Below, one piece after another: positions 1 through 5,480 of a stretch of DNA of 7,953 bases (positions within the stretch are counted from its first letter, which is position 1; the number at the start of each line of letters is the position of its first letter). This DNA comes from Actinomycetota bacterium (GTDB lineage Bacteria; Actinomycetota; Actinomycetes; S36-B12; UBA10799): contig JAUPKM010000205.1 in assembly GCA_030837445.1 (NCBI GenBank), positions 1-7,953 on the forward strand, read 5' to 3'. A program made the position numbers and the translations under genes. The notes below the pieces were generated by a model. The model did not search any database. It was not told the DNA's origin and saw only the letters and a program-made list of their open reading frames with translations.

Positions 1-72
1 CGCCAGTCACGACGTCGACATGCAGCGCGTTTCGAACTCAACTACCGTCACGGCGGGTAGGTTCTGCAACAA

Positions 73-183
73 CCTGATCGTCGGACTCGAACCGACACTT
101 GGCGGATTTCAAGTCCGGAGAAACATGACCGCGCATGTTCGCAGCCGACCGCCCAGCGACCACCAAAACCGCCGTTGATCAGG
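73..183 (-). tRNA. tRNA-like structure with oversized D-arm region (probably a pseudo-tRNA)
   Basis: The 3' half reads like a class I tRNA on the minus strand. Positions 102-118 form an anticodon arm (CCGGA, loop CTTGAAA, TCCGC) with four of five pairs and a loop having T33 and A37. Five variable bases follow at 97-101. Positions 80-96 form a perfect five-pair T-arm with loop TTCGAGT. The next seven bases (GATCAGG, 73-79) pair exactly with CCTGATC at 177-183. The anticodon would be UGA (serine, UCA codons), but serine tRNAs normally have a long variable arm and this has none. The part between acceptor and anticodon stems is 58 bases, against about 19 in a normal tRNA. A weak D-arm (GCG/CGC) can be drawn in it. 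No CCA is encoded. I infer a decayed or interrupted tRNA gene; chance similarity is not excluded. Confidence 0.35.
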
Positions 184-558
184 TTCTATAGTTCTGCCCT
201 GTACGGGCCTGTTCGCCTCCGTTCGGCGCTCGTGTGACCGGCAGTTGTGACATCGTCGTGACACCCAGAGCTGTTGGGGGTCCAATTCGGAGCCAAGGTC
301 CCACACTGCCTCCACCTACGATCGCTGCAAGGTTGACGCATCTGTACTCGTCCAGATTTCGGAACCCTCAGGTCCGTGCAGGCCCCCTATCTCAGTGCAA
401 ACCTCGCCGGATCCGTTGAACACGCTGGCGGCATCCAGGCAGGCCTTACTCATCGACGAGGACGACTGGGCATGGCCGTTTCCTGGCCGGTGACCTCAGC
501 CAAGAGGGCTGGAGCCTGACGCCAGCTCCCGGAGGGCAGGCACCGCCAGATAGTTAGC
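184..558. other. stretch without a recognised gene
   Basis: Both strands have only short open frames with no recognisable family, signal peptide or good ribosome binding site. No CRISPR-like repeat, strong hairpin or further tRNA arm was seen. The right end runs into the decayed 3' end of the neighbouring transposase relic, whose exact limit cannot be set. Confidence 0.5.
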
Positions 559-1265
559 TCAGCTATAGCATAGTGGTACGTATGTGCAAGAAATCCTGAT
601 GGGCAGGAGTTCGTACCGGCCACCGCGTACAAATTTGGGCGACGTTGATGTGGTGCACCATTTTGTTGAGTTGGCGGTCGCCGCGCCGAGCCGATATTCG
701 CCACACCAGACTCTGCCCAGATCAGGTGCGACGGAGCGACACCAACACAGCGGGTCAAGTCGGCCTCGCCCATGAACCTGGTTACGTCGGCAACCTCGGC
801 CACGATTACACCAGCGGGTCGGCTCCACGCAGCCCTGCAGGCTCAGCAGCGCCGGAGCTAGCGAGTTCATCCGGGTGGCGATGCGCCGCTCCAGTTCCTG
901 CATGGTCGCGGTGAGCCGTTCGATGTCGTCGAGCTCGACGGTGGCCAACTCCGCGCTCAGGCCCCGTCCTGGCTGGCCAACCAGCGCCGCAGTTCAAGGC
1001 GGGCCTTCGTGATGATCCAGTTCGCCGGGGTGGGATGCCAGGCTCCAGCTGATGAAGTCGTCCGATGAACCGGTTGGTCACCGCCCGTCCGGGGGACACG
1101 ATGTCGTCGCGTCGGGCCTCTCCAAGCAGCTTCGCGCCCAGGGCCTCGACAAGTTCGTCGCCGACAAGGTGGCGAAATTTGGTTCGCGCCCGGATTGCCG
1201 GATCAACTCGGGGATGCCGTCGCGGACCAACCTGCCGTCGTTGTTCACCAGGATGGTCTCCATTC
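559..1265 (-). pseudogene. IS110-family transposase relic (truncated, several frameshifts)
   Basis: Segments from different minus-strand frames line up in order with the intact transposase at 1386-2510. About 1020-1130 gives 'ARRDDIVSPGRAVTNRF' then 'GRLHQLEPG', matching 'RREDLIRQ...INRMLNRVHQLDPDW'. About 860-950 gives 'ELDDIERLTATMQELERRI' then 'LAPALLSLQGC', matching the helical linker and 'RLLEVNGCG'. About 720-800 gives 'AEVADVTRF' and 'CVGVAP', matching 'AEVAGIERF' and 'YIGVAP'. About 660-705 gives 'DRQLNKMVHHINVAQ', matching 'NRQLNAAIHRIAVVQ'. These cover the linker and the Transposase_20 region. The RuvC-like DEDD half was not found, so the relic is cut on its 5' side next to the intact element. 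Similarity is at protein level only, so it is a diverged relative and not a recent copy. It is non-functional as it stands. Confidence 0.7.
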
Positions 1266-1385
1266 GGCTCGGGTGTGCTCGGTGGCGCGGGTCTGGACCG
1301 AGCGCAGGAACTCCAGTCTTGGGGCTGGCGACCTGCTCGACGGGACGCCAGATCAGCAGCCTTCCGAAGCTTCTGGCCTCAGTCT

Positions 1386-2510
1386 CTATCGCAATTCCGC
1401 CCGACGCTTGCGCGCGGGTTCCAGGTCGGCCAGAGGCAGTAAGAAGACCTGCGGTAGTAGACGGTCTGAGTGACTTGAGCCGTTCGCCGCCGCTCGGCTG
1501 GCGGCTTTGAGTTTGTTGTAGACGACGCGGGTGATGCGGCGCTTGAGAGATCGCAGTGCCCGCTGGGCGGTGTCGCCTTCAGCGCGTCGGCGTTGGAAGT
1601 AGGCCCTGCCGGGACCGTCCTTCGTCAGCTGGACCACCGCGATGCGGTGGATCGCGGCGTTGAGTTGGCGATTGCCGTGCCTGACGAGTCTCATGGTGCC
1701 AGCGGTATCACCCGACCAGTGCGGGACGGGGGCGACTCCGATGTAGCGGGCGAAGGCCGCCTCGCTGGTGAATCGCTCGATCCCGGCAACCTCGGCGACG
1801 ATCTTGGCCGCTATGAGTTCTCCGCAGCCGTTCACCTCCAGCAGTCGCGGTGCCGACACCCGAACCCGTTCACCGATCCGACGAGCCACATCTCGGGCAG
1901 CATCAGTGAGCCGAACCATCTCCTGGAACTCCTCGCGGGCGATCTCGGCGAGCAGATTGTCCTGGGTGTCCAGCCAGGCCCCGAGTTCCTCGCGTGGCTT
2001 CCTCGCGTTCCAGTTGCGCGGCTTGGACCAGTCAGGGTCGAGCTGATGAACCCGATTGAGCATCCGGTTGATCGTCGCCACCCGTTGCCGGATGAGGTCC
2101 TCTCGGCGATCGACCAACAGCCGCAACTCCATTGACTGCTGGTCATGGCAGGCGGCGGGCAGGTCAGGTTCGCGCAACACCGCCCGAGCCACCGCCAAGG
2201 CGTCGATCGGATCGGATTTGCCCGGCTCCCGCGAGGATGCCCGCGATCGACTCATCAAATGCGGGGGCACCCTGATCACCGTCTGCCCGGCTGCCAACAG
2301 GTCCCGCTCCAGCCGGGCCGTCAGCGACCGGCAGTCCTCCACACCCCACAACACGGCAGTACCGAATCGGGTGCGCACCCAACGCGCGGCCCGGATATGG
2401 GCGTCACTTTGTGTGCCGACCGTCTTCTGCGCCAGCTTGCGGCCCGCCTGGTCGACCGCGACCAGGGTGTGCGTGCGCCGGTGAGCGTCAACCCCTACAA
2501 CGACATCCAT
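1386..2510 (-). CDS. IS110-family transposase (DEDD recombinase), 374 aa
   Basis: This enzyme is expected to excise and insert its own element through a RuvC-like active site together with a serine in the C-terminal domain. The N-terminal domain (about residues 1-155) starts MDVVVGVDAH and shows the four acidic residues D8, E58, D100 and D103 (in GVDAH, GVEDC and KSDPIDALAVARA). A helical linker spans about 130-220. The Transposase_20 domain (about 222-300) has LLEVNGCG, the GVAP motif and the candidate catalytic S266 in HWSGDT. The length is in the usual range for the family. The ATG at 2510 is chosen because AAGGA (2518-2522) lies seven bases before it and the RuvC fold begins right there; the longer open frame adds 77 residues without homology. 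No frameshift or missing catalytic residue is seen, so it may be active. The last 40 or so residues are unlike the core family and may run into flanking DNA. Confidence 0.9.
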   Translation of the reverse strand: MDVVVGVDAHRRTHTLVAVDQAGRKLAQKTVGTQSDAHIRAARWVRTRFGTAVLWGVEDCRSLTARLERDLLAAGQTVIRVPPHLMSRSRASSREPGKSDPIDALAVARAVLREPDLPAACHDQQSMELRLLVDRREDLIRQRVATINRMLNRVHQLDPDWSKPRNWNARKPREELGAWLDTQDNLLAEIAREEFQEMVRLTDAARDVARRIGERVRVSAPRLLEVNGCGELIAAKIVAEVAGIERFTSEAAFARYIGVAPVPHWSGDTAGTMRLVRHGNRQLNAAIHRIAVVQLTKDGPGRAYFQRRRAEGDTAQRALRSLKRRITRVVYNKLKAASRAAANGSSHSDRLLPQVFLLPLADLEPARKRRAELR

Positions 2511-2593
2511 AGCATCGTCCTTGCCTCGGCGACATCGGCACAACACCGGTTCCCGGGATCGGCATGCCTCCATTGAGCCAACCTCTCGGTGGC
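1386..2593 (-). mobile_element. IS110-family insertion sequence (ends not determined)
   Basis: The element contains one DEDD transposase gene plus non-coding sequence on its 5' side. IS110 elements usually lack conspicuous terminal inverted repeats and often make no target duplication, so the true ends cannot be placed from this window. The limits given are a minimum: the transposase stop codon and the far side of a hairpin at 2577-2593. The element sits directly beside an older relative (559-1265) in the same orientation, so it may have inserted into or next to that relic. Confidence 0.6.
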
Positions 2594-2740
2594 AAGCAGC
2601 ATGATGGCCAGACCCCGGGACTCCGACGCCACCACCACGCGATGGCACTGCTGCGACACAACGCCCACCGATCAGCGTCGTCTCGCGCCCCACACGCCGA
2701 TCTCGACACGTTCCATCTGAGCCAGCTCTGCGATGCGGCA
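2511..2740 (-). ncRNA. candidate IS110 bridge RNA region
   Basis: IS110-group elements are known to encode a structured bridge RNA in the non-coding end upstream of the transposase; it pairs with target and donor DNA. Here the transposase is preceded by non-coding DNA. On the transposase strand, 2577-2593 folds as GCCACC-GAGA-GG(T)TGGC, a six-pair stem with one bulged T and a GNRA tetraloop. The guide loops and the RNA ends cannot be identified without related elements to compare. The call rests mainly on family knowledge and position; only the hairpin is seen directly. Confidence 0.25.
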
Positions 2741-2805
2741 AGCAGTCAACAAGTCAGACAAACGGCGAGTGGGACGACCGAGGACTACCCGCCTCGGACG
2801 CGCCG

Positions 2806-2928
2806 GAAACGGGAATCATTGGGCGGCCCCGCCTGGTCGACTGTTGACCACCCGGCCCAGCTTGCTCGTCAGACCCGCCGGACGGCTCGCTATCGCAGCT
2901 GTCGTGGACACCGCGTGATTCCCGTTTC
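2806..2928. repeat. perfect 13-bp inverted repeat with 97-bp spacer
   Basis: GAAACGGGAATCA at 2806-2818 is matched exactly by its reverse complement TGATTCCCGTTTC at 2916-2928. The match stops on both sides after 13 pairs. The spacer contains a smaller imperfect palindrome (TGGTC...GACCA, near 2836). It lies between the IS110 transposase and the first secreted-protein gene, close to where G+C drops. It could be the termini of a small non-autonomous element, a regulatory structure, or part of the IS end. Confidence 0.6.
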
Positions 2929-3051
2929 GAGAATTGTAACGTCAGATATTCAATTGTCTACTGAAGCTAACACTTTTCCCATTCTGCCAAAGTCCTGCAC
3001 AGGATGGTTGTTACGGGTGTAATAGCCATAACAGGAACCGAAGGGAGAATT

Positions 3052-3363
3052 ATGAGGCCAACGTTGAACTGCTCCGCGATGGCGACGGCCATCATTTGTT
3101 TAGCAATTGTTTCCGCTAGCCCAGCACAGGCGGACGACTCAGCAGCATTCGGTGCGGAAAACCACGAGGTGATCTGTAACCTGATCGCCCAGGAGCCGAC
3201 CACGCGTGGTATCTGGGCGGCGAACTCTTATCTGCTTACAGCCCAGGACATCAGCCTCAACCTCAATTACGGCCAAATGCAGAATGCCATCGGGTACGCG
3301 GTAAATAACTATTGCACGCAATATGCGCAGCTCTATGCAGCGTATCGCGCCAGATATTCCTAG
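3052..3363 (+). CDS. small secreted Tyr-rich protein with NLNYGQ-type C-terminus, 103 aa
   Basis: Function is unknown. Residues 1-27 look like a Sec signal peptide: Arg at position 2, a hydrophobic core around 10-22, then SPAQA before DDS, with likely cleavage after Ala27. The mature part is about 76 residues with two cysteines (C42, C88) that could form one disulfide after export. The C-terminus (68-103) contains NLNYGQ, IGYA, NYC and a Tyr-rich tail, and is clearly related to the last 60 residues of the protein at 5481-5942. It loosely resembles DUF732 proteins in size, export and cysteine placement, but I cannot place it in that family with certainty. The ATG at 3052 is chosen over 3004 because AAGGGAG (3041-3047) lies four bases before it and the signal peptide starts there. 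It is first in a run of same-strand genes, so the promoter should lie within about 2930-3050, but no convincing -10/-35 pair was found. Confidence 0.8.
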   Translation: MRPTLNCSAMATAIICLAIVSASPAQADDSAAFGAENHEVICNLIAQEPTTRGIWAANSYLLTAQDISLNLNYGQMQNAIGYAVNNYCTQYAQLYAAYRARYS

Positions 3364-3378
3364 GACTAGGGGTACAAG

Positions 3379-3512
3379 ATGAAGACAATTCTGCTGACGA
3401 TATTGGCAGCGGCCGGTGCGGGAAGCATTGGAATCACGGAACCAGCTAACGCCACTCCACCTTGCCAGATAAACTGGAAACTCTGGCCAGATGGGCCAAT
3501 GCGATCCGTATT
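3379..3512 (+). repeat. direct repeat, copy 1 (partner 5074-5206)
   Basis: This 134-base stretch matches 5074-5206 with roughly 13 mismatches and one extra base (G run at 3493-3495). It covers the start codon, signal peptide and first cysteine of two paralogues. Similarity drops sharply after CCGTATT. Upstream, similarity is limited to the ribosome binding site. Confidence 0.85.
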
Positions 3513-3535
3513 TCGTGGATGCAGATCGGTCATGA
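3379..3535 (+). pseudogene. frameshifted stub of a small secreted protein (paralogue of 5074-5427)
   Basis: The first 134 bases match the start of the gene at 5074 at about 90 percent identity, including the signal peptide (MKTILLTILAAAG... ending ANA before TPPC) and PCQINW. The run of three G at 3493-3495 corresponds to two G in the paralogue. Correcting for the extra base restores DGQCDPY, as in DGQCHPY of the paralogue, and the frame then ends at TGA 3533-3535, which overlaps the next start codon as ATGA. Read as it stands, the extra G fuses the stub in frame to the next gene, giving a 198-residue product with two successive signal peptides. AGGGG (3368-3372) is a good ribosome binding site. 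A short product or a fusion could still be made. I favour a recently broken or truncated member of the family. Confidence 0.6.
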
Positions 3536-3975
3536 ATCGTTTTGGTGTCCTCATCCTTTTTATGGCGAGTATTTCAAGCGCCGGACTTGTCGGCGCGATT
3601 CCAGCAACTGCTCAAGGGCCGTGCGGGATTAACTACGATTGGGACCCGGCGACCAACACCTGCAAACCGATTTTTAGTACACCGACCGGTGGTTGCGACC
3701 CGTATTCCTCCGGTGGATTCACGGGTTGCCTGGGCGGTAACTGGCAAGATGAACCGCTCACCGGCGATATGGGATTCATTAGCGACAACCAGTCAATCGG
3801 CGATCTTCTGGACCTTTCCAATTCCGATTTGCTCGACCTGGGCCTGGCGATCTGCAAGGGTATGGCAAACGGTGACTCAGCCAAAGACGTGAAGAGCGTC
3901 CTGATTAATAAAGGTAAATTTTCCGAAGTGGACGCGGGGCGACTAGTAGCCAGTGCGCAACATTACCTGTGCTAA
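3532..3975 (+). CDS. secreted Cys-rich protein with DUF732-like C-terminus, 147 aa
   Basis: Role unknown; probably exported to the envelope or medium. The start at ATG 3532 is chosen because residues 1-27 form a complete signal peptide (MNRFGVLILF..., cleavage after ATA before QGPC). The open frame also continues upstream to 3379, but only by way of a frameshifted paralogue. The mature protein has six cysteines (31, 44, 55, 66, 108, 147). The N-terminal part (31-66) carries a C-x12-C pair followed by STPTGGCDPY, related to STPTNGYDPY in the 5074 protein. Residues 79-147 resemble DUF732: a helical segment, LGLAICKG with C108, a VKSVL helix, and an SAQHYLC end. No strong ribosome binding site precedes it, so translation is probably coupled to the upstream frame through the ATGA overlap. 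The next gene starts 12 bases after the stop. Confidence 0.75.
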   Translation: MNRFGVLILFMASISSAGLVGAIPATAQGPCGINYDWDPATNTCKPIFSTPTGGCDPYSSGGFTGCLGGNWQDEPLTGDMGFISDNQSIGDLLDLSNSDLLDLGLAICKGMANGDSAKDVKSVLINKGKFSEVDAGRLVASAQHYLC

Positions 3976-3987
3976 CTGGAGATCATT

Positions 3988-4434
3988 ATGCGCAGACGGT
4001 CGGAAAAAACACTAGTTAGGGCGGCGAGGAATCACACAGTATGTGCATGGATTCTTGCTACGGCAACAATATTGTCCTCTCCTGGACCGGTGGCTGGGGC
4101 TAACCCGAACTGCCCTGAGTTCCGCAATCCGGCAACGGGAGCATGCGAGCCGTACGTTATCCCCGCGCCGCCCCCAGCTGCTCCCGCTCCCGCTGGCTCC
4201 GCCGCTGAACACGGGTTCTTGAACGAAGTTAGACCTGCACGACTGCCATACACAGATGCGAGCATCCTGAAACTGGGTTACAAGGTCTGCCAGGTCTTCG
4301 ATCCCCTCATGCCGGGAGGGGACACAGCCCATCAGGTCGCCGATGCGACGGGAATGTCCCTGGCTGTGGCGGATGCATTCAATTTCGTAGCCTTGAAATA
4401 TCTTTGCCCAAAAAAATATCCCTATCGCAGCTGA
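3988..4434 (+). CDS. secreted DUF732-family protein, 148 aa
   Basis: DUF732 proteins are short exported mycobacterial proteins with no established biochemical role. A basic N-region (MRRRSEK) and hydrophobic stretch (18-37) form a signal peptide with probable cleavage near Ala38. A two-cysteine unit follows (C42-x10-C53, CPEFRNPATGACEPY), then a Pro/Ala linker (57-70). The DUF732 part spans about 75-141: HGFLNEV, YTDASILKLGYKVC with C101, a VADA helix, and FNFVALKYLCP with C140. C101 and C140 are the cysteine pair usual for the family. GGAG (3978-3981) lies six bases before the ATG, and the gap from the previous stop is 12 bases, so it shares the transcript of its upstream neighbours. The stop is followed at once by gene debris, so the tail after LCP (KKYPYRS, just past a seven-A run) may not be ancestral. 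Confidence 0.82.
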   Translation: MRRRSEKTLVRAARNHTVCAWILATATILSSPGPVAGANPNCPEFRNPATGACEPYVIPAPPPAAPAPAGSAAEHGFLNEVRPARLPYTDASILKLGYKVCQVFDPLMPGGDTAHQVADATGMSLAVADAFNFVALKYLCPKKYPYRS

Positions 4435-4440
4435 ATAGCT

Positions 4441-4500
4441 CCGCCCCATCAGCGTGTGCGGGAAGTAGTGGTCGACGTCGGCGAAGTGCTCCAGCACAAG
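4441..4500 (-). pseudogene. first half of an HNH endonuclease motif (inverted relic)
   Basis: On the minus strand, 4500 down to 4441 reads LEHFADVDHYFPHTLMGR, which fits the first strand of an HNH (beta-beta-alpha metal) motif, with the Asp-His of VDHYFPH as the expected general-base segment. The second half of such a motif lies immediately beside it on the opposite strand. No start codon, remaining nuclease domain or CxxC knuckle is visible. I infer a short inverted piece of an HNH nuclease gene. Only about 20 residues are recognisable, so this rests on motif reading and on the neighbouring half. Confidence 0.5.
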
Positions 4501-4640
4501 CAGTGGTCCTCGACGACGTCTGGAACCTCGTGCTGGCCTGCCCGGTGTGCAACTGGGGCGACGGCGGCAAGCTAGCCCGCCCGCACGAGGCGGTTCCCCG
4601 GAGCCCTCATGTCTTTTTTGGGTACACCCGTACTGCATAA
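4501..4640 (+). pseudogene. second half of an HNH endonuclease motif (relic)
   Basis: The plus-strand frame gives LDDVWNLVLACPVCNWGDG followed by GKLARP, the typical second half of HNH endonucleases: WNLVLAC, CPxCN with the Asn and the metal-binding or structural Cys pair, then GxGGK. The open frame stops at TAA 4638-4640, about 17 codons after the recognisable part, with no further homology (HVFFGYTRTA). The missing first half is present just upstream on the other strand (4441-4500). It is too short to be a working nuclease. A seven-base inverted repeat, CCAGCAC (4491-4497) and GTGCTGG (4530-4536), straddles the junction. Confidence 0.6.
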
Positions 4641-4670
4641 GCGGGGACCGCCGGACTTCAGTCAAAATAG

Positions 4671-4823
4671 GTCGCCGACGCCATGAAGTGGCCGTTGCCG
4701 CTGGCGGATACCTTCAACCACACCGCGATGAAACTCCTCTGCCTCTCGCAGACCAACCTGGCGTCTACTACGACCCTGACGGCAACTACTAACCCCACTT
4801 TCGGCTACCCGATGTGGGCCTAG
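4671..4823 (+). pseudogene. decayed DUF732 C-terminus
   Basis: The frame gives VADAMKWPLPLADTFNHTAM then KLLCL, which matches the end of DUF732 proteins (compare VADATGMSLAVADAFNFVALKYLCP in the gene ending at 4434). The expected Pro after the last Cys is replaced by Leu. Downstream the same frame drifts into a low-complexity Thr run and ends at TAG 4821-4823, while another frame offers a plausible old end (YYDPDGNY, stop near 4790). A TAG lies directly upstream in frame at 4668-4670, so the N-terminal part is missing. There is no start codon or ribosome binding site. Confidence 0.5.
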
Positions 4824-5061
4824 CCGTCGGCGGCAACTCTGCCTTGGGCTGTGCAATTGCGGTCATGTCAGCGACGAGGGTCGCGCAGGCAACTACGGCC
4901 CGGTGGACATCCCCTCCCGGGCACTCGTCGAGTTTATTGCCCTCGAAAATGGACCAACATCATTTCGCAAGATTCCGCCGCCGACCTCACCCATGAGTGG
5001 GAAAATGATGCGAAGGGACGGGGATAGCCATCAGAGCTAGGGTTGCGGGCCTACAACGCAC
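4824..5061. other. intergenic debris upstream of 5074
   Basis: No gene, repeat or clear hairpin is recognised. It should contain the promoter for the 5074-5942 pair. TAGGGT at 5038-5043 fits the loose mycobacterial -10 pattern TANNNT, but no convincing -35 accompanies it, so no promoter is called. Confidence 0.4.
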
Positions 5062-5073
5062 AAGGGGAAACTG

Positions 5074-5206
5074 ATGAAGAAAATTCTGCTGATGCTATTG
5101 GTAGCGGCCGGTGCGGGAAGCATTGGAATCACGGCACCAGCTAACGCAACTCCACCGTGCCAGATAAACTGGGAACTCCAGTCAGACGGCCAATGCCATC
5201 CGTATT
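5074..5206 (+). repeat. direct repeat, copy 2 (partner 3379-3512)
   Basis: This is the intact-frame copy of the shared 5' module. It lies about 1.7 kb from its partner on the same strand, with two secreted-protein genes and HNH and DUF732 debris between them. Confidence 0.85.
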
Positions 5207-5427
5207 ACAGCACCCCAACCAACGGCTACGATCCATATGACCCAAGCGGCCAAGGATTCCTACGAGGCTATGGGCCAGACTCAAGCTGGGAATATGGCGG
5301 CCCTCAAGCACCACAGGCTAATCCGGCAGAACCCTATAGCCCGCCCCCCCAAGTCCAATGCCAGTGGCTTGGATTCATCCCATTCGGCGATTGGAGCCAG
5401 GTCTGCCAATCGCTATCCGGACAGTAA
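5074..5427 (+). CDS. small secreted Pro/Tyr-rich protein with four cysteines, 117 aa
   Basis: Function unknown. The signal peptide is clear: MKKILL, a hydrophobic core to about residue 20, then PANA before TPPC with cleavage after Ala25. The mature chain starts with a C29-x11-C41 pair (CQINWELQSDGQC), then HPYYSTPTNGYDPYDPSG, a Gly/Tyr/Pro-rich middle (60-95) including AEPYSPPPQ, and a second pair, C96 and C111, near the end. No DUF732 part is present. The 5' end nearly repeats the stub at 3379-3512, and the STPTxGxDPY motif also occurs in the protein at 3532-3975, so these are paralogues with exchanged C-termini. AAGGGGA (5062-5068) is five bases before the ATG. A run of seven C at 5344-5350 lies inside the gene. 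The next gene follows 53 bases after the stop on the same strand, so the two are probably co-transcribed. Confidence 0.8.
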   Translation: MKKILLMLLVAAGAGSIGITAPANATPPCQINWELQSDGQCHPYYSTPTNGYDPYDPSGQGFLRGYGPDSSWEYGGPQAPQANPAEPYSPPPQVQCQWLGFIPFGDWSQVCQSLSGQ

Positions 5428-5480
5428 AACAGCATCCAGGCAAATTCGATCCTTAACGTAAAGACGAGGCGGAGAAGCAA

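Noticed and set aside
73..183. Selenocysteine tRNA
   Set aside because: The anticodon would have to be UCA; it reads UGA. The long variable arm and eight-pair acceptor expected for tRNA-Sec are missing.
2934..2962. Promoter TTGTAA, 17 bases, TCTACT ahead of 3052
   Set aside because: The -10 lacks the conserved A at position 2, and similar partial matches are expected by chance in this A/T-richer stretch.
2564..3022. 152-residue plus-strand open frame upstream of the secreted cluster
   Set aside because: It has no recognisable family, no ribosome binding site and a composition typical of chance frames in high-G+C DNA. It overlaps the likely IS non-coding end and the inverted repeat.
3379..3975. 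Single 198-residue protein from the continuous open frame
   Set aside because: It needs an in-frame fusion made by an extra G relative to the paralogue, and it has a second full signal peptide at residues 52-78. I annotate a frameshifted stub and a separate gene, and keep the fusion as an open question in the findings.
4012..4665. 217-residue minus-strand open frame
   Set aside because: Most of it is antisense to the DUF732 gene at 3988-4434. Only its 4441-4500 part is meaningful, as an HNH fragment.
5344..5350. Seven-C run in the 5074 gene as a phase-variation switch
   Set aside because: Seven bases is short for a dedicated slippage tract, and nothing else, such as a useful alternative frame, supports switching.
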